Assembly: GCA_028289645.1 (NCBI GenBank)
Contig: JANQOK010000016.1
Location: 682,001-746,000, forward strand
Direction of reading: 5' to 3'
From: Anderseniella sp.
GTDB lineage: Bacteria; Pseudomonadota; Alphaproteobacteria; Rhizobiales; Aestuariivirgaceae
DNA length: 64,000 nucleotides
Shown here: positions 26,772-36,100 of the stretch, one piece after another
How positions within the stretch are numbered: position 1 is the stretch's first letter
Layout of the letters: each line of letters begins with the position of its first letter
The notes under the pieces: model-generated
Database searches by the model: none
What the model was told of the DNA's origin: nothing
Seen by the model: the letters and a program-made list of their open reading frames with translations, nothing else
Translations under genes and position numbers: made by a program

Positions 26772-27040
26772 AGTTGGGTTGGTGACTTGATATCGCTCAC
26801 GCAAGCAGGTTTTTTTGGTGGTCGAACAGCTTATCCGCGCTTCGCGCGGGCCGTTCTCCGACCCTGAAAGGCTGTCGAATTTTCGTCATCCCCGTGAGAA
26901 CGGGGATGGCGAACTGATATTTTCCCTCCGAGGCACAAAGTGCCGAGGCAAGGCCGACTGGCCGCCGCACGAAGTGCGCCCCCGCGGAGCGTAGCCGCTA
27001 GGCTGCTTGCGTGAGCGATATCAAGTCACCAACCCAGCTC
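26771..27040. repeat. Inverted-repeat element, copy 2 (MITE-like), between convergent genes
   Basis: The outer arms pair over about 37 bases: the left arm runs from GAGTTGGGTTGGTGACTTGA (26771) through ATCGCTCACGCAAGCA, and the right arm is its complement ending AACCCAGCTC at 27040 with one mismatch. The inner part holds GGTCGAACAGCTT, CCGTTCTCCGACC and GAGGCAAGGCCG blocks shared with copy 1, some in the opposite orientation. It begins on the last base of the glutamine-synthetase-like gene's stop and contains the stop of the antiporter gene, so both coding regions end exactly at the arms. No gene inside. Confidence 0.85.
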
Positions 27041-28289
27041 ACAACATTTCCGGCTCGCGGCCGACGCGTCTTGCCAGCGATGCCACCGTCAGCCCCTGCA
27101 CGATGATAGAGAACAGCACGACCAGATAGGTTGCGGTGAGGATTTCGGGCTTCCATTCGCTGGCCGGCAGGGACAGTGCCAGGGCAACCGAGATGCCGCC
27201 CTTCAAGCCACCCCAGGTCATGATCGGCACGACGCCTTTCGAGTAGCCCCGGAACGGAGACAGCAAGGCTATGGGCACGGCCACGGCGACGAGCCGGCCG
27301 GCAAGCGCCAGCCCGATAGCCGCCAGGCCGGTGGTCATGGTGTCCCAGTTGAAGGTGACAGCGAAAATCTCCACCCCGATGAGCAGGAACAGCACGGCAT
27401 TGAGCATTTCGTCAATCAGCGTCCAGAATACGTTCAGGTGCTGCCGGGTCTGTTCCGACATGCCGAACTTGGCGCCGGTATTGCCGATGAACAGCCCGGC
27501 GACCACCGCCATGATTGGGCCGGACACATGCAAGGCAACGGCCAGTTCATAGCCGCCGAACGCCAGGCCCAGCGACAACAGAATTTCCAACGGATAATCG
27601 TCGATGCGCCTCATGACCTGGAACACACACCAGCCGAGCACCGCGCCCAGCAGCGCACCGCCCAGCGCCTCCTTGGCAAAAAACAGCGCCACACCGGTAA
27701 CGCTGGCATCGGCATGCGCGCCCGCCGCCGGAAACGCCAGGCCGACCAGCAGCAAAAACACCACGTAACCGACGCCATCATTGAACAGGCTTTCGCCGGC
27801 GATCTTGGTTTCCAGCGATTTGGGCAGGTCGGCCTGCCGCAACACGCCCAGGACGGCAACCGGATCTGTCGGCGAAATCAGCGCCCCAAACACCAGGGCG
27901 GCCAACAGCGGCATGGCGGTGAGCCAATAGAAACCCAAACCGACAACCAGTGTGGACAGCGCCACTCCCAATGTCGCCATCAGGGCTATTATCCATGCCT
28001 CGGCACGCAGGTCCTCGATGTTGACATGCAAAGCACCGGCAAACAGCAAAAGGCCCAGCATGCCTTCCAGCAGAGCCTGCGAGAACTCGATTTCTGCCAC
28101 GAACGCAGTGACGGCCTCGGCAATGTTGAGAAACGGGAACAGCGCCTCTGTCCCGATGACGGCTAGCGACGCCAGAAAGGCCACCACCAGTATGCCGATG
28201 GCCGGCGGCAACTTGAAAAACAGGTAGTTGATGGCCCCAAACCCACCGGCAAAGACGATCAGCAACGCTGTGATCTGCAACGCATTCAT
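27039..28289 (-). CDS. Cation:proton antiporter (CPA1/NhaP type)
   Basis: The 416-residue protein has about 12 membrane helices, starting MNALQITALLIVFAGGFGAI. It has the motifs of Na+/H+ exchangers: FGALISPTDPVAVLGVL, with the aspartate needed for cation binding, and AGESLFNDGVGYVVFLLL. It should sit in the inner membrane and exchange sodium or potassium for protons. ATG 28289 is chosen because the first helix begins there, although the frame is open to 28379. Its 3' end lies inside the inverted-repeat element, which may terminate its transcript. Confidence 0.9.
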   Translation of the reverse strand: MNALQITALLIVFAGGFGAINYLFFKLPPAIGILVVAFLASLAVIGTEALFPFLNIAEAVTAFVAEIEFSQALLEGMLGLLLFAGALHVNIEDLRAEAWIIALMATLGVALSTLVVGLGFYWLTAMPLLAALVFGALISPTDPVAVLGVLRQADLPKSLETKIAGESLFNDGVGYVVFLLLVGLAFPAAGAHADASVTGVALFFAKEALGGALLGAVLGWCVFQVMRRIDDYPLEILLSLGLAFGGYELAVALHVSGPIMAVVAGLFIGNTGAKFGMSEQTRQHLNVFWTLIDEMLNAVLFLLIGVEIFAVTFNWDTMTTGLAAIGLALAGRLVAVAVPIALLSPFRGYSKGVVPIMTWGGLKGGISVALALSLPASEWKPEILTATYLVVLFSIIVQGLTVASLARRVGREPEML

Positions 28290-28357
28290 GATTCTGGCAC
28301 CCCTGTTACCGAAAATCCGGTTGTAGCAGACAAAGCTCCAATGCCGCCACCGCAGCA

Positions 28358-28391
28358 AAGCAAAACGCCGCCGGATCACTCCAGCGGCGTT
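28358..28391 (-). terminator. Intrinsic terminator downstream of the Arg/Cys-rich exported protein gene
   Basis: On the minus strand AACGCCGC pairs with GCGGCGTT, a perfect 8-base stem with a 12-base loop, followed by TTGCTTTG. It lies 28 bases after the stop of the 28419-28805 gene. Confidence 0.7.
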
Positions 28392-28418
28392 GATACATCA
28401 TTCTGGCTTGCAACTGTC

Positions 28419-28805
28419 CTAGCAGTCGCGGTTTTCAACACATCTGTACCACCTGCGCGTTTCCCAGCCGTGACGGCGGGCGCAGCGCCGCTCGATACGG
28501 CGGCAGGCGCGGTACTCTTCGCGCTCGCGTGCAGCCGCTGCGGCGGCACCGATGGCTATGGCGCCGGCCGCCAGCCCCAGTCCGATGCCCAGGTTGCGCC
28601 TTCTGTTGCGCTTGCGCCTGTTGCGCCGAATACGGTTGCGGGCGCGGCGTTCCTTCTTGGCAACTTTGTAACTGCCGGGCGATGCCTGGGTCACGACCGA
28701 CAACTGGGCTGCAGTTCCCGGCGCTGTCGCGGCAGCAGACGCGCTCAGCGATCCGGCCACCAGCAGCAGCGCTGCAGCCGACGCAGCAAACAAATTTCTG
28801 ATCAA
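28419..28805 (-). CDS. Arg/Cys-rich small exported protein, copy A
   Basis: The product is 128 residues from TTG 28805. This start is chosen because AGGAGTCTGGAA before it matches GGGAGTCTGGAC before the ATG of copy B in both sequence and spacing. A signal peptide (NLFAASAAALLLVAGSLSAS) is followed by a strongly basic stretch (KKERRARNRIRRNRRKRNRR), a glycine/alanine hydrophobic segment (GIGLGLAAGAIAIGAAAAAA), and the C-terminal motif CRRIERRCARRHGWETRRW ending CVENRDC. Four cysteines in the last 30 residues suggest disulfides or metal binding in the periplasm or membrane. Copy B lies immediately upstream with the same layout. Function unknown. Confidence 0.75.
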   Translation of the reverse strand: MIRNLFAASAAALLLVAGSLSASAAATAPGTAAQLSVVTQASPGSYKVAKKERRARNRIRRNRRKRNRRRNLGIGLGLAAGAIAIGAAAAAAREREEYRACRRIERRCARRHGWETRRWYRCVENRDC

Positions 28806-28966
28806 TTCCAGACTCCTGTCCAAATATTTGATGATGTAATCATGACCGCCGGTCGCAAACTTCGCATTCAGGCGCCGACCGATTCCCGTTCAGGGCGGCA
28901 AACTAGAGCCTTTTCCTTTCGAATAGAAGCATTTTGATGGCACCAAACCGGTTCGCTGAATCAGGC

Positions 28967-29347
28967 CTAGCAACCGCGTCTTTCGACACAGTTTTCCCAT
29001 CTGCGGGTCTCCCAGCCATGACGGCGGGCGCAGCGGCGTTCAACCCGCCGGCAGGAACGGTCGCGCCTGAAAACCCGGTGGTCTCGCGCAGCGGCGGCTG
29101 CCGCGCCCAGCGCCATGAAGCCTTCAATAAATCCGGTCCCGATATTGTCCAGTTCACGCCGGATCCTCTCACGGCGCTTGCGGGCCCTGCGGGTATCGCG
29201 CGCAACCTTGTAGCTGCCGTCACCGACACCCTTGCCGACCTGCGGTCGCTCGGCAACCTCCGGCGCCACTGCAGTCGCTGAAGCAATCTGCGAACCGGCC
29301 ATCACAATAAGCGCTGTTACTGCGACGACCGGGAATTTCGCCAACAT
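28967..29347 (-). CDS. Arg/Cys-rich small exported protein, copy B
   Basis: The 126-residue product is a paralogue of the 28419-28805 protein. It has a signal peptide (FPVVAVTALIVMAGSQIASA), the shared SYKVARDTRRARKRRERIRR block, a short hydrophobic Ala-rich segment (GFMALGAAAAAA), and the C-terminal CRRVERRCARRHGWETRRW ending CVERRGC. The middle differs from copy A, with acidic residues replacing part of the poly-arginine stretch. ATG 29347 has GGGAG seven bases upstream. The pair sits head to tail, 161 bases apart, and probably arose by tandem duplication. Confidence 0.78.
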   Translation of the reverse strand: MLAKFPVVAVTALIVMAGSQIASATAVAPEVAERPQVGKGVGDGSYKVARDTRRARKRRERIRRELDNIGTGFIEGFMALGAAAAAARDHRVFRRDRSCRRVERRCARRHGWETRRWENCVERRGC

Positions 29348-29656
29348 GTCCAGACTCCCGTTGTCTTAACTCATTCAAACCCGATGCAACGGCTTCGTAA
29401 CGCCGGATTTACGCATCGGTAGCATCAACTGTGTACGGCAGATTAGCTTCAAACCGGGAGCAGGTACAATTAAACTTGCGCCACCTGGCTGCCCCGGCGG
29501 CGCAATTTATTGTTATCATACCAGTTTTTGGCGATCATAAGCCGTGGCAGTCCATGCAGCGTTCCCGGCGCCGTGTGTGCCAGCCAGCGCGGCATGCCTG
29601 GGCATCAAATCCGCATCCCCTTGACCGGCACCATATTTTGAGAGTCAATTCCGGCC
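29348..29656. other. Intergenic region between divergent genes
   Basis: These 309 bases separate the Arg/Cys-rich copy B gene from the serine hydrolase gene and should contain both promoters. A short AT-rich run (about 29505-29525) is the only marked feature. I see no RNA gene or repeat. Confidence 0.4.
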
Positions 29657-30871
29657 ATGCCATTACAATCATCATCCCCGGCCCAATGCGGCCTTGACCC
29701 TGCCCGCCTCACCCGAATTGACGACTGGATGCAGCGTTATGTCGACCAGGGCAGGTTTCCGTTCGCCGCAACACTAATCGCACGCAACGGCCGGGTCGCC
29801 TGGCAGGGGCACACCGGCCATTCGGACATAGGCGCCAAGACCGCCTATACGCCCGACACGCTGGTGCGGCTGTACTCGATGACCAAACCGGTTACGTCGA
29901 CAGCCTTCATGATGCTGTATGAGAAAGGGCTGGTTCACCTGGATGATCCGGTATCGATGTTCATTCCCGAGTTTGCCGATACGCAGGTGCTGGTAGAAGG
30001 TGCTGAACGGCCTGATCAGACCGAAACATTAAGCGCACCTCTGACAGTGCATAATCTGCTGACACATACATCCGGGCTCACTTACGGCTTCAACCAGGAT
30101 CTCCTGTCTGAAACCTACGGGGCCAACCGGCTTGACTTTGGACAGCGGGCTGGCGGTCTGGAGGAAACCTCCGTGCGCCTGGCTGCGGCACCATTGCTGT
30201 TTCAACCCGGATCGCGCTGGCACTATTCGGTAGCCACGGATGTGGTCGGACGAATTGTCGAGGTGGTGTCCGGCAAGACACTGGACCGGTTCTTTGCCGA
30301 CAACATCCTGCAGCCGCTGGAAATGAACGACACGTCATTCGTCGTGCCGGCGTCAAAGCTGGGCAGGTTGGGGCCCTGTTATGCATACGATCCCGAAGGA
30401 GGAATGCCGGTGTTTCCAACCGGATTCGGCGAGGGAGAAGTGGACACCTTCTCAGGCGGCGGCGGGCTGATCTCGACCGGCCGCGACTATTTGCGGTTTG
30501 CCGAAATGCTGCGCCGCGGCGGGGCGCTCGGTGATGTGCGGCTGTTAAGCCGCAATACCGTATCGCTGATGACGTCAAACCACCTGCCCGGCGGGGTCGA
30601 CCTGGCCACGCTCGGGCCCAGTGCCTGGTGCGAAACCTCGTTCAGCGGGGTCGGATTCGGTCTTGGGTTCGCCATTAGCCTCAATCCGGCGCAATCGATG
30701 CTGTCGGCCAGTGTGGGCGACTTTTCCTGGGGCGGGATGGCCAGCACCTATTTCTGGTGTGACCCGAAAGAGGAGTTGTCGGTGGTGTTTCTGACCCAGT
30801 TGCTGCCATCGAGCACCTGGCCGAGCCGCAAGGAATTGCGCGCCCTTGTCTACCAGGCGATCGTGGATTGA
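29657..30871 (+). CDS. Serine hydrolase of the beta-lactamase (class C/esterase) family
   Basis: The 404-residue protein has the penicillin-binding-protein fold motifs: SMTK at residues 74-77 (nucleophile serine and lysine), HYSVATD at about 189-195 (tyrosine of the second motif), and a GGGGLISTGRDYLRFAEML segment. LLTHTSGLTYG is also typical. There is no signal peptide, so it is probably cytoplasmic and more likely an esterase or other hydrolase than a resistance enzyme. Neighbouring acyl-CoA dehydrogenase and MerR genes hint at acyl metabolism, but it is on the opposite strand and converges on the dehydrogenase. Substrate unknown. Confidence 0.88.
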   Translation: MPLQSSSPAQCGLDPARLTRIDDWMQRYVDQGRFPFAATLIARNGRVAWQGHTGHSDIGAKTAYTPDTLVRLYSMTKPVTSTAFMMLYEKGLVHLDDPVSMFIPEFADTQVLVEGAERPDQTETLSAPLTVHNLLTHTSGLTYGFNQDLLSETYGANRLDFGQRAGGLEETSVRLAAAPLLFQPGSRWHYSVATDVVGRIVEVVSGKTLDRFFADNILQPLEMNDTSFVVPASKLGRLGPCYAYDPEGGMPVFPTGFGEGEVDTFSGGGGLISTGRDYLRFAEMLRRGGALGDVRLLSRNTVSLMTSNHLPGGVDLATLGPSAWCETSFSGVGFGLGFAISLNPAQSMLSASVGDFSWGGMASTYFWCDPKEELSVVFLTQLLPSSTWPSRKELRALVYQAIVD

Positions 30872-30884
30872 GCGCGGAGGCCAG

Positions 30885-32042
30885 CTACAGCGTGCGTGCG
30901 ATCAGCACTTTCATGATCTCGTTTGATCCACCGTAAATGCGCTCGACCCGGGCGTCGCGGTACATGCGCGATATCGGGTATTCGTCCATATAGCCATAAC
31001 CGCCATGCAGTTGCAGGCATTTGTCGATGATCTTGCATTGCAGGTCGGTCAGCCAGTACTTCGCCATCGAGGCGGTGGCTGCATCGAGATCGCCACTGAG
31101 GTGTCGTTCGATACAGTTGTCGACAAACACCTTGGCGATGGTTGCCTCGGTCTTACATTCAGCCAGCACGAACTGGGAGTTCTGGAAGTCGATAATGGAT
31201 TTGCCAAACGCGGTGCGCTGCTTGACATAATCCAGCGTCAGATTGAGCGCGCGCTCTATCCTGGCAATGGCATATACCGCAATCAGCAGCCTCTCCTGGG
31301 GAAGCTGCTGCATGAGCTGCACGAAACCCTGCCCCTCTTCCGGGCCCAGAAGCGCATCCGCAGGCACCCGCACATCGTCAAAGAACAGCTCCGAAGTATC
31401 GTTTGACTTCATGCCCACCTTGTCGAGGTTCCGGCCACGCCTGAAACCTTCGACCTTGTCGGTTTCAACAAAGAACAGCGAGGTGCCCTTGGCGCCTGCC
31501 GATGGGTCGGTCTTGGTGACGACCAGTATAAGATTGGCCAGTTGGCCGTTGGTGATGAAGGTTTTTGACCCGCTGATCACGTAGTGGTTGCCGTCACGCC
31601 TGGCGGTTGTCTTCACGCCCTGCAGATCGGACCCGGCGCCCGGCTCCGTCATGGCAATGGCCGCGATAAAGTCCGCGGATGCCATCTTGGGCAGCCAGCG
31701 CCGCTTCTGCTCGTCGGAGCCATAATGCTGGATGTAGGGCGCGACGATGGCAGAGTGCAATGGCCCGCCAAACCCGTCGCAACCGTTCAGGTTCGCCTGA
31801 TAGGTGATAACGGCGTCATGGCCGAAATCCCCGCCCGGGCCGCCAAAGTCTTCCGGCACGGCCGCGCACAATAAGCCGGCAGCGCCCGCCTGTTCCCAGA
31901 TATCGCGGTCAAACACACCGGCGTTTTCAAAATCATCGTAGCGCGGCGCGACTTCATTTTCAAAGAACCTGCCTGCCTGCTCTGCCAGCATTTGGTGGTC
32001 TTCGGCCATCCAGGCCGGCGTGGGCAGATCAAAAACACTCAT
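30885..32042 (-). CDS. Acyl-CoA dehydrogenase
   Basis: The 385-residue flavoprotein introduces a trans-2,3 double bond into an acyl-CoA, passing electrons to ETF. It has the three-domain pattern of the family: AMTEPGAGSDLQG at about residue 130, the KVGMKSNDTSELFFDDVRVP segment, and the closing GGYGYMDEYPISRMYRDAR and RIYGGSNEIMKVLIARTL. Chain-length preference cannot be read from the sequence. A MerR-type regulator gene lies upstream on the same strand, but an intrinsic terminator at 32114-32146 separates them, so the dehydrogenase probably has its own promoter controlled by that regulator. Confidence 0.93.
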   Translation of the reverse strand: MSVFDLPTPAWMAEDHQMLAEQAGRFFENEVAPRYDDFENAGVFDRDIWEQAGAAGLLCAAVPEDFGGPGGDFGHDAVITYQANLNGCDGFGGPLHSAIVAPYIQHYGSDEQKRRWLPKMASADFIAAIAMTEPGAGSDLQGVKTTARRDGNHYVISGSKTFITNGQLANLILVVTKTDPSAGAKGTSLFFVETDKVEGFRRGRNLDKVGMKSNDTSELFFDDVRVPADALLGPEEGQGFVQLMQQLPQERLLIAVYAIARIERALNLTLDYVKQRTAFGKSIIDFQNSQFVLAECKTEATIAKVFVDNCIERHLSGDLDAATASMAKYWLTDLQCKIIDKCLQLHGGYGYMDEYPISRMYRDARVERIYGGSNEIMKVLIARTL

Positions 32043-32113
32043 CTGGGCTGGTCCGTTTCATGATGCAAACGACTTATCCGGCCATGATCCGGTTATCCCG
32101 GCCCGTTCGGCAA

Positions 32114-32146
32114 GAAAAAAATGCCACCGGCGCGGCCGATGGCATT
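32114..32146 (-). terminator. Intrinsic terminator after the MerR-type gene
   Basis: On the minus strand AATGCCA pairs with TGGCATT around a GC-rich loop region and is followed by a run of T. It ends the regulator transcript before the acyl-CoA dehydrogenase gene. Confidence 0.8.
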
Positions 32147-32179
32147 CCAATACGCTGTTTTGCAAACAGAAGCTGTCGG

Positions 32180-32199
32180 CAGCGACCGTCAGCGACCGT
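32180..32199. repeat. Two tandem copies of a 10-base unit
   Basis: CAGCGACCGT occurs twice in a row with a partial third copy (CAGCG) just before the end of the MerR-type gene. It looks like simple slippage. Confidence 0.7.
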
Positions 32200-32209
32200 C
32201 AGCGCCTGA

Positions 32210-32647
32210 TCAACTGGCTTTTGCCTTGGCCGCGCCGCCTTCGGTGCGGGCTTTAAGCATTCCGTCAACGATTTCCACGGTGCGCTGAAGATCCAGTATC
32301 GCCTCGTCCAGCTCGACGCGCTGTATCTGAAGGGCTTCCAGACGTTCACGCATTTTGGTCGAAGCAACGCGAAGCTGGGTCAGCTGGCCATCACGCAAGC
32401 TGTACAGATCCAGCAGTTCCTTGATCTCCTCCAGCGAAAAGCCAACCTTCTTGCCGCGCAGGATCAGCTTCAGCCGCGCCCGGTCACGGTATGAGAACAA
32501 TCTCGTCCAGCCGCGGCGCGCCGGGCTGAGCAAACCCTTCTGTTCATAAAAACGCAGGGTCCGCGGCGTTACCTCGAACTCTTTGCACAACTCGGTAATC
32601 GAGTACGTGCGATCCCGGTTTTCATGTTCCCCCTTGTTAACAGCCAT
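32210..32647 (-). CDS. MerR family transcriptional regulator (LiuR-like)
   Basis: The 145-residue product has an N-terminal MerR helix-turn-helix: YSITELCKEFEVTPRTLRFY then EQKGLLSPARRGWTRLFSYR, followed by the wing and LILRGKKVGFSLEEIKELL. A C-terminal coiled-coil dimerisation helix follows. There are no cysteines in metal-binding positions. Family members of this form, near acyl-CoA dehydrogenases, control branched-chain amino acid or fatty-acid breakdown (LiuR type). ATG 32647 has GGAAGG upstream. The adjacent acyl-CoA dehydrogenase is the likely target. Confidence 0.85.
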   Translation of the reverse strand: MAVNKGEHENRDRTYSITELCKEFEVTPRTLRFYEQKGLLSPARRGWTRLFSYRDRARLKLILRGKKVGFSLEEIKELLDLYSLRDGQLTQLRVASTKMRERLEALQIQRVELDEAILDLQRTVEIVDGMLKARTEGGAAKAKAS

Positions 32648-33109
32648 AAGTCACCTTCCAGCCTGGGTTCGACCAGGCAAATAATGGGTTTGCAATTACA
32701 CGATAAACTGGCGCCGGCCCAAAGGCACGACTTACCAAAACTTTACCTAACGAGTGAATGCGGCAAGATTTTGCCTGTAGCATTCTCATTAAATCACTCC
32801 CGACGCGACCAGAAGTCTCATTTAGTAGCGATTTGGGCGCGCGGTTTATCACATTACGCTCCCAGGTCAATACGCAGACGCGCTTACGTCAATACGTATA
32901 CGAAACATTTTATCACGAAACCGCTCTATTCCGCAAATCAACCCAAATACAAAACGTAAATCAAATGTCCACAATAGAGACAAGTTTAACTCGTTCTTAA
33001 CCAAACCCGTTAACTTTTAGCGTTGTAGAGGGGGTGGATTCGTTTCCACCGGGCATTGAGCCGTTTTCCGGACAGGGACGGCTCAGGACAGCGAAAAGAG
33101 AATTGGGTC
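32648..33109. other. Intergenic control region of the MerR gene and the PodJ-like gene
   Basis: A 462-base AT-rich region between divergent genes. It contains the CtrA-type box at 32986-33001 and should hold promoters for both genes. Short frames crossing it look random. Confidence 0.5.
32986..33001. promoter_or_regulatory. Candidate CtrA binding site
   Basis: TTAACTCGTTCTTAAC is a perfect match to TTAA-N7-TTAAC, the CtrA consensus of alphaproteobacteria. It lies about 110 bases upstream of the PodJ-like gene start. A further TTAAC 9 bases on (33010-33014) adds a weaker third half-site. In Caulobacter, cell-cycle regulators including CtrA control podJ, which supports the reading. Confidence 0.6.
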
Positions 33110-36100
33110 ATGAAGCCAGGCATTCCATGGAGCGTTAAAGGCATCGACGGCAAGGCGCGCGAGATTGCAAAAGACGCCGCCATGTCGCAGGGCCAGACGC
33201 TGGGACAGTGGCTGAACCAGAAAATACTGGAAAGCGCCAGCGAAGACGCCGAGCAGAAGCCCCGCACAACCCGCAAGAAAGCGGCATCATCGGCCCGCAG
33301 CTCCCGTTCGAAGACCGCCGCATCATCGCGGGGTAAAAGTGCTGCGAAATCCGCCAAGCTGAGCCCCAGCGATGAAAGCTCGATTGAACGCAAACTGGAC
33401 ATGCTGGTTGACCGTCTCAGTGAGATGCAGGAACGCGAAGCTGTTGCAGAATCTCCTCAACATGCACTTTCAGCCGCTGCGCCGGCGGCCGGTGAGCAGA
33501 CCAGCTCCAGGGCCATGGAGCTGCTGCTGGATCGCATTGAGCAGGGAGAAAAGCGCGCTGAAGACGGCGTCAGAACTCTGGGCAAGCGCGTCGACAAGAT
33601 CGGCGACCGCCTGGAGGAAGTGGCCCTGCGTCCTGTCGAAATCACTGCCCGCGACGTACCCGGCTTCAGCGCCCTTGAAGGTGCGGTACGCAATATTGTC
33701 GATCATATTGAAAAATCGGACAAACAGTCCCGCGACACGATCGGCCAGCTGCAAAACCGCATTGTCGAGCTGAACGGCAAAGTTGAATCTCCCGCGCACG
33801 ACAACGGCCGGCCCGAATTCGTTGCCGATCTGGAAGCCCGCATGCAGGAACTTGCGGCCAAAGTGGAACAGACTGCTGGCGGCGGGGAAGATCCGCAGCT
33901 CAAGGCACTGTTCGAGGCCCGTATTCGTGAACTTGCCGAGCGTATTGACGCAGTCCGACACTCGGCGGAAGCCATCGGCCAGCAAGCCGAAGCAACGGCC
34001 GGCAGGGCCGCGGAAGAACAGGCCTACGCCATCGAAACCCGGCTGGCCGGCATTGTCGAGCAAGCTGAGCAGAAACTGGCGAGCACGGGGGCCTCTGAAG
34101 CAGGACTGGCGTCGGTGCAGTCAGACATAAATGAACTGCACCACCGGTTCGAGGAAATCCGCCAGCAGGCCGCTTCCGATCAGGAAGTCCAGGCATTGCG
34201 CAGTGCGCTTGAAATGCTGTCCAGCAAGGTGGATGCGACTCCCGGACTGGAACCGATTGCACAACTTGAGCAACGCATCGCAGACCTGACCGTGCAAATG
34301 CAGCAGGTTTCGGCGCCCGCTGACTATCAGCCGCAGCTCGGCGCACTGGAACAACGCGTCATGGCGCTGGACACTCAGATGGCCGCATCGTCTCCCGAAG
34401 CGCTGCCGCAGATCACCTCCCAAATGGAGATAATTGAACAGAGGTTGACCGCAACCGAGCACCAGCTCGGCAGTCTCACCACAATTGAAAACTCCATACA
34501 GCAATTGTTTGCCAGCCTCGAGGAAAGCCGGGCTGAAGCGCGCTCACTGGCAGGGTCCGCAGCATCTGCCGCATCGGGCGAAGCGGCAGAACCGTCCGGA
34601 GAACTAAAAGCGCTTCAAGACGGTCTCGCGGCGGTTAGGGCCAATGCCGAAACAGCCGATCAGCGCACCCAGGCCACCCTGGAAGCTGTTCATGAAACGC
34701 TTGCACAGATCATCACCAAGCTGACTGAAGTTGACAGCCAAAACCATGCAACCGAGCAGCCCATCAACGCAACGGAACAGCCCGCCGATGCGGCAGAACA
34801 ACCCGCCGGTGCGGCGGAGCAGCCGGCCGGCGGAACGGAAGCTGGCGCCGGCAGCGAAACCGACGAGATAGATGCTATAACAGCCCGGGTCGCTGCGTCT
34901 GCGGCTGCGATTGCCGCGGACGTGCCGAGCCCTGAGGTCCCGGCGTCGCCGACAGAAGAAACCGCGCCTGAACAGATAGCTGCGGCTGTCGCCCAGCCCA
35001 CACATGAAGATGCGCTCGCCGACGCGCCCGGCGCTGATATCGCTGCCGGCGGAGTGCCTGCTGCCGACAATCCGGCCGCGTCGACGCCGCCACAGTCCGG
35101 GAACACCGACTGGCTGACGGTTGTGCGATCTCACATGCGCCAGAACCATGGCATCAACTCAGATGTGCCCATGTCGATGTCTCCACAGACAATGGCGGCG
35201 GCCGGCACGACCGGCACAGCAGACAATCAGGTTGATTTCATCGCCGCGGCCCGTCAGGCCGCTTCCGGCGTCAGTGACGGCGCCGGCAACGGTTCCCTGG
35301 GTGCTGCACCTGCTGACTTTGGCGGGTTTGACCCACACGCAGGTGATGCCGATCCGGAACAGCACATGCTTTCATCTGCCGTTTCCGGCAAGCGCCGTTC
35401 CAGCAGCAAAGGTTCTTCCAGCCAGGCCGGCTCCAGCCGCAAACGGCTGATACTGGCCGCCGCCGTACTGCTGGCTGCCGTTACCGCCTACACAACCAAT
35501 TCCGGCTTGTTCACTGCACATCTCAGCAAGCAGAGTTCCGCATATCCGCCGGCAGTCCCGGCAGCGACCAGCACGGTTGAACCTGCCAGGCAGCAGGCCC
35601 TGCAGCAGCAAACCGCCAAGCTCGAATTGCCGACATCCGGCAGGGCAGTGGAAATCCCGACGACCACGGCACGCAAGGACCAGATTGCGGCTGATCCGAT
35701 TACAACCGCGTCAACCGGTTCCACCGGCAATTCCGACCCGCTCTTGTCGCAAACCCAGGGCGCCCTTGGCGATCCTGTCGCTTCGGTGGACGTGGCAACC
35801 CTGCCTGAACAGATCGGCACAGCCGAGCTTCGCCAGGCCGCCGCCGGCGGCAATGCCAGCGCGCAATTCATCATCGCAAGCCGGTATCTTGAAGGCAGGA
35901 AAGTCGGTCGCGACCACAAGCGCGCCGCACAATGGTACCTGCGCGCGGCGCAGGGCGGACTGGCAGCCGCACAATATCGCATAGGTACGCTTTATGAGCG
36001 GGGCAGCGGCGTTGCCCAGGACCGGGTCCAGGCGATGAGCTGGTACGCCAAAGCTGCCAACAAGGGCAACATCAAGGCCATGCACAACCTGGCAGTGATG

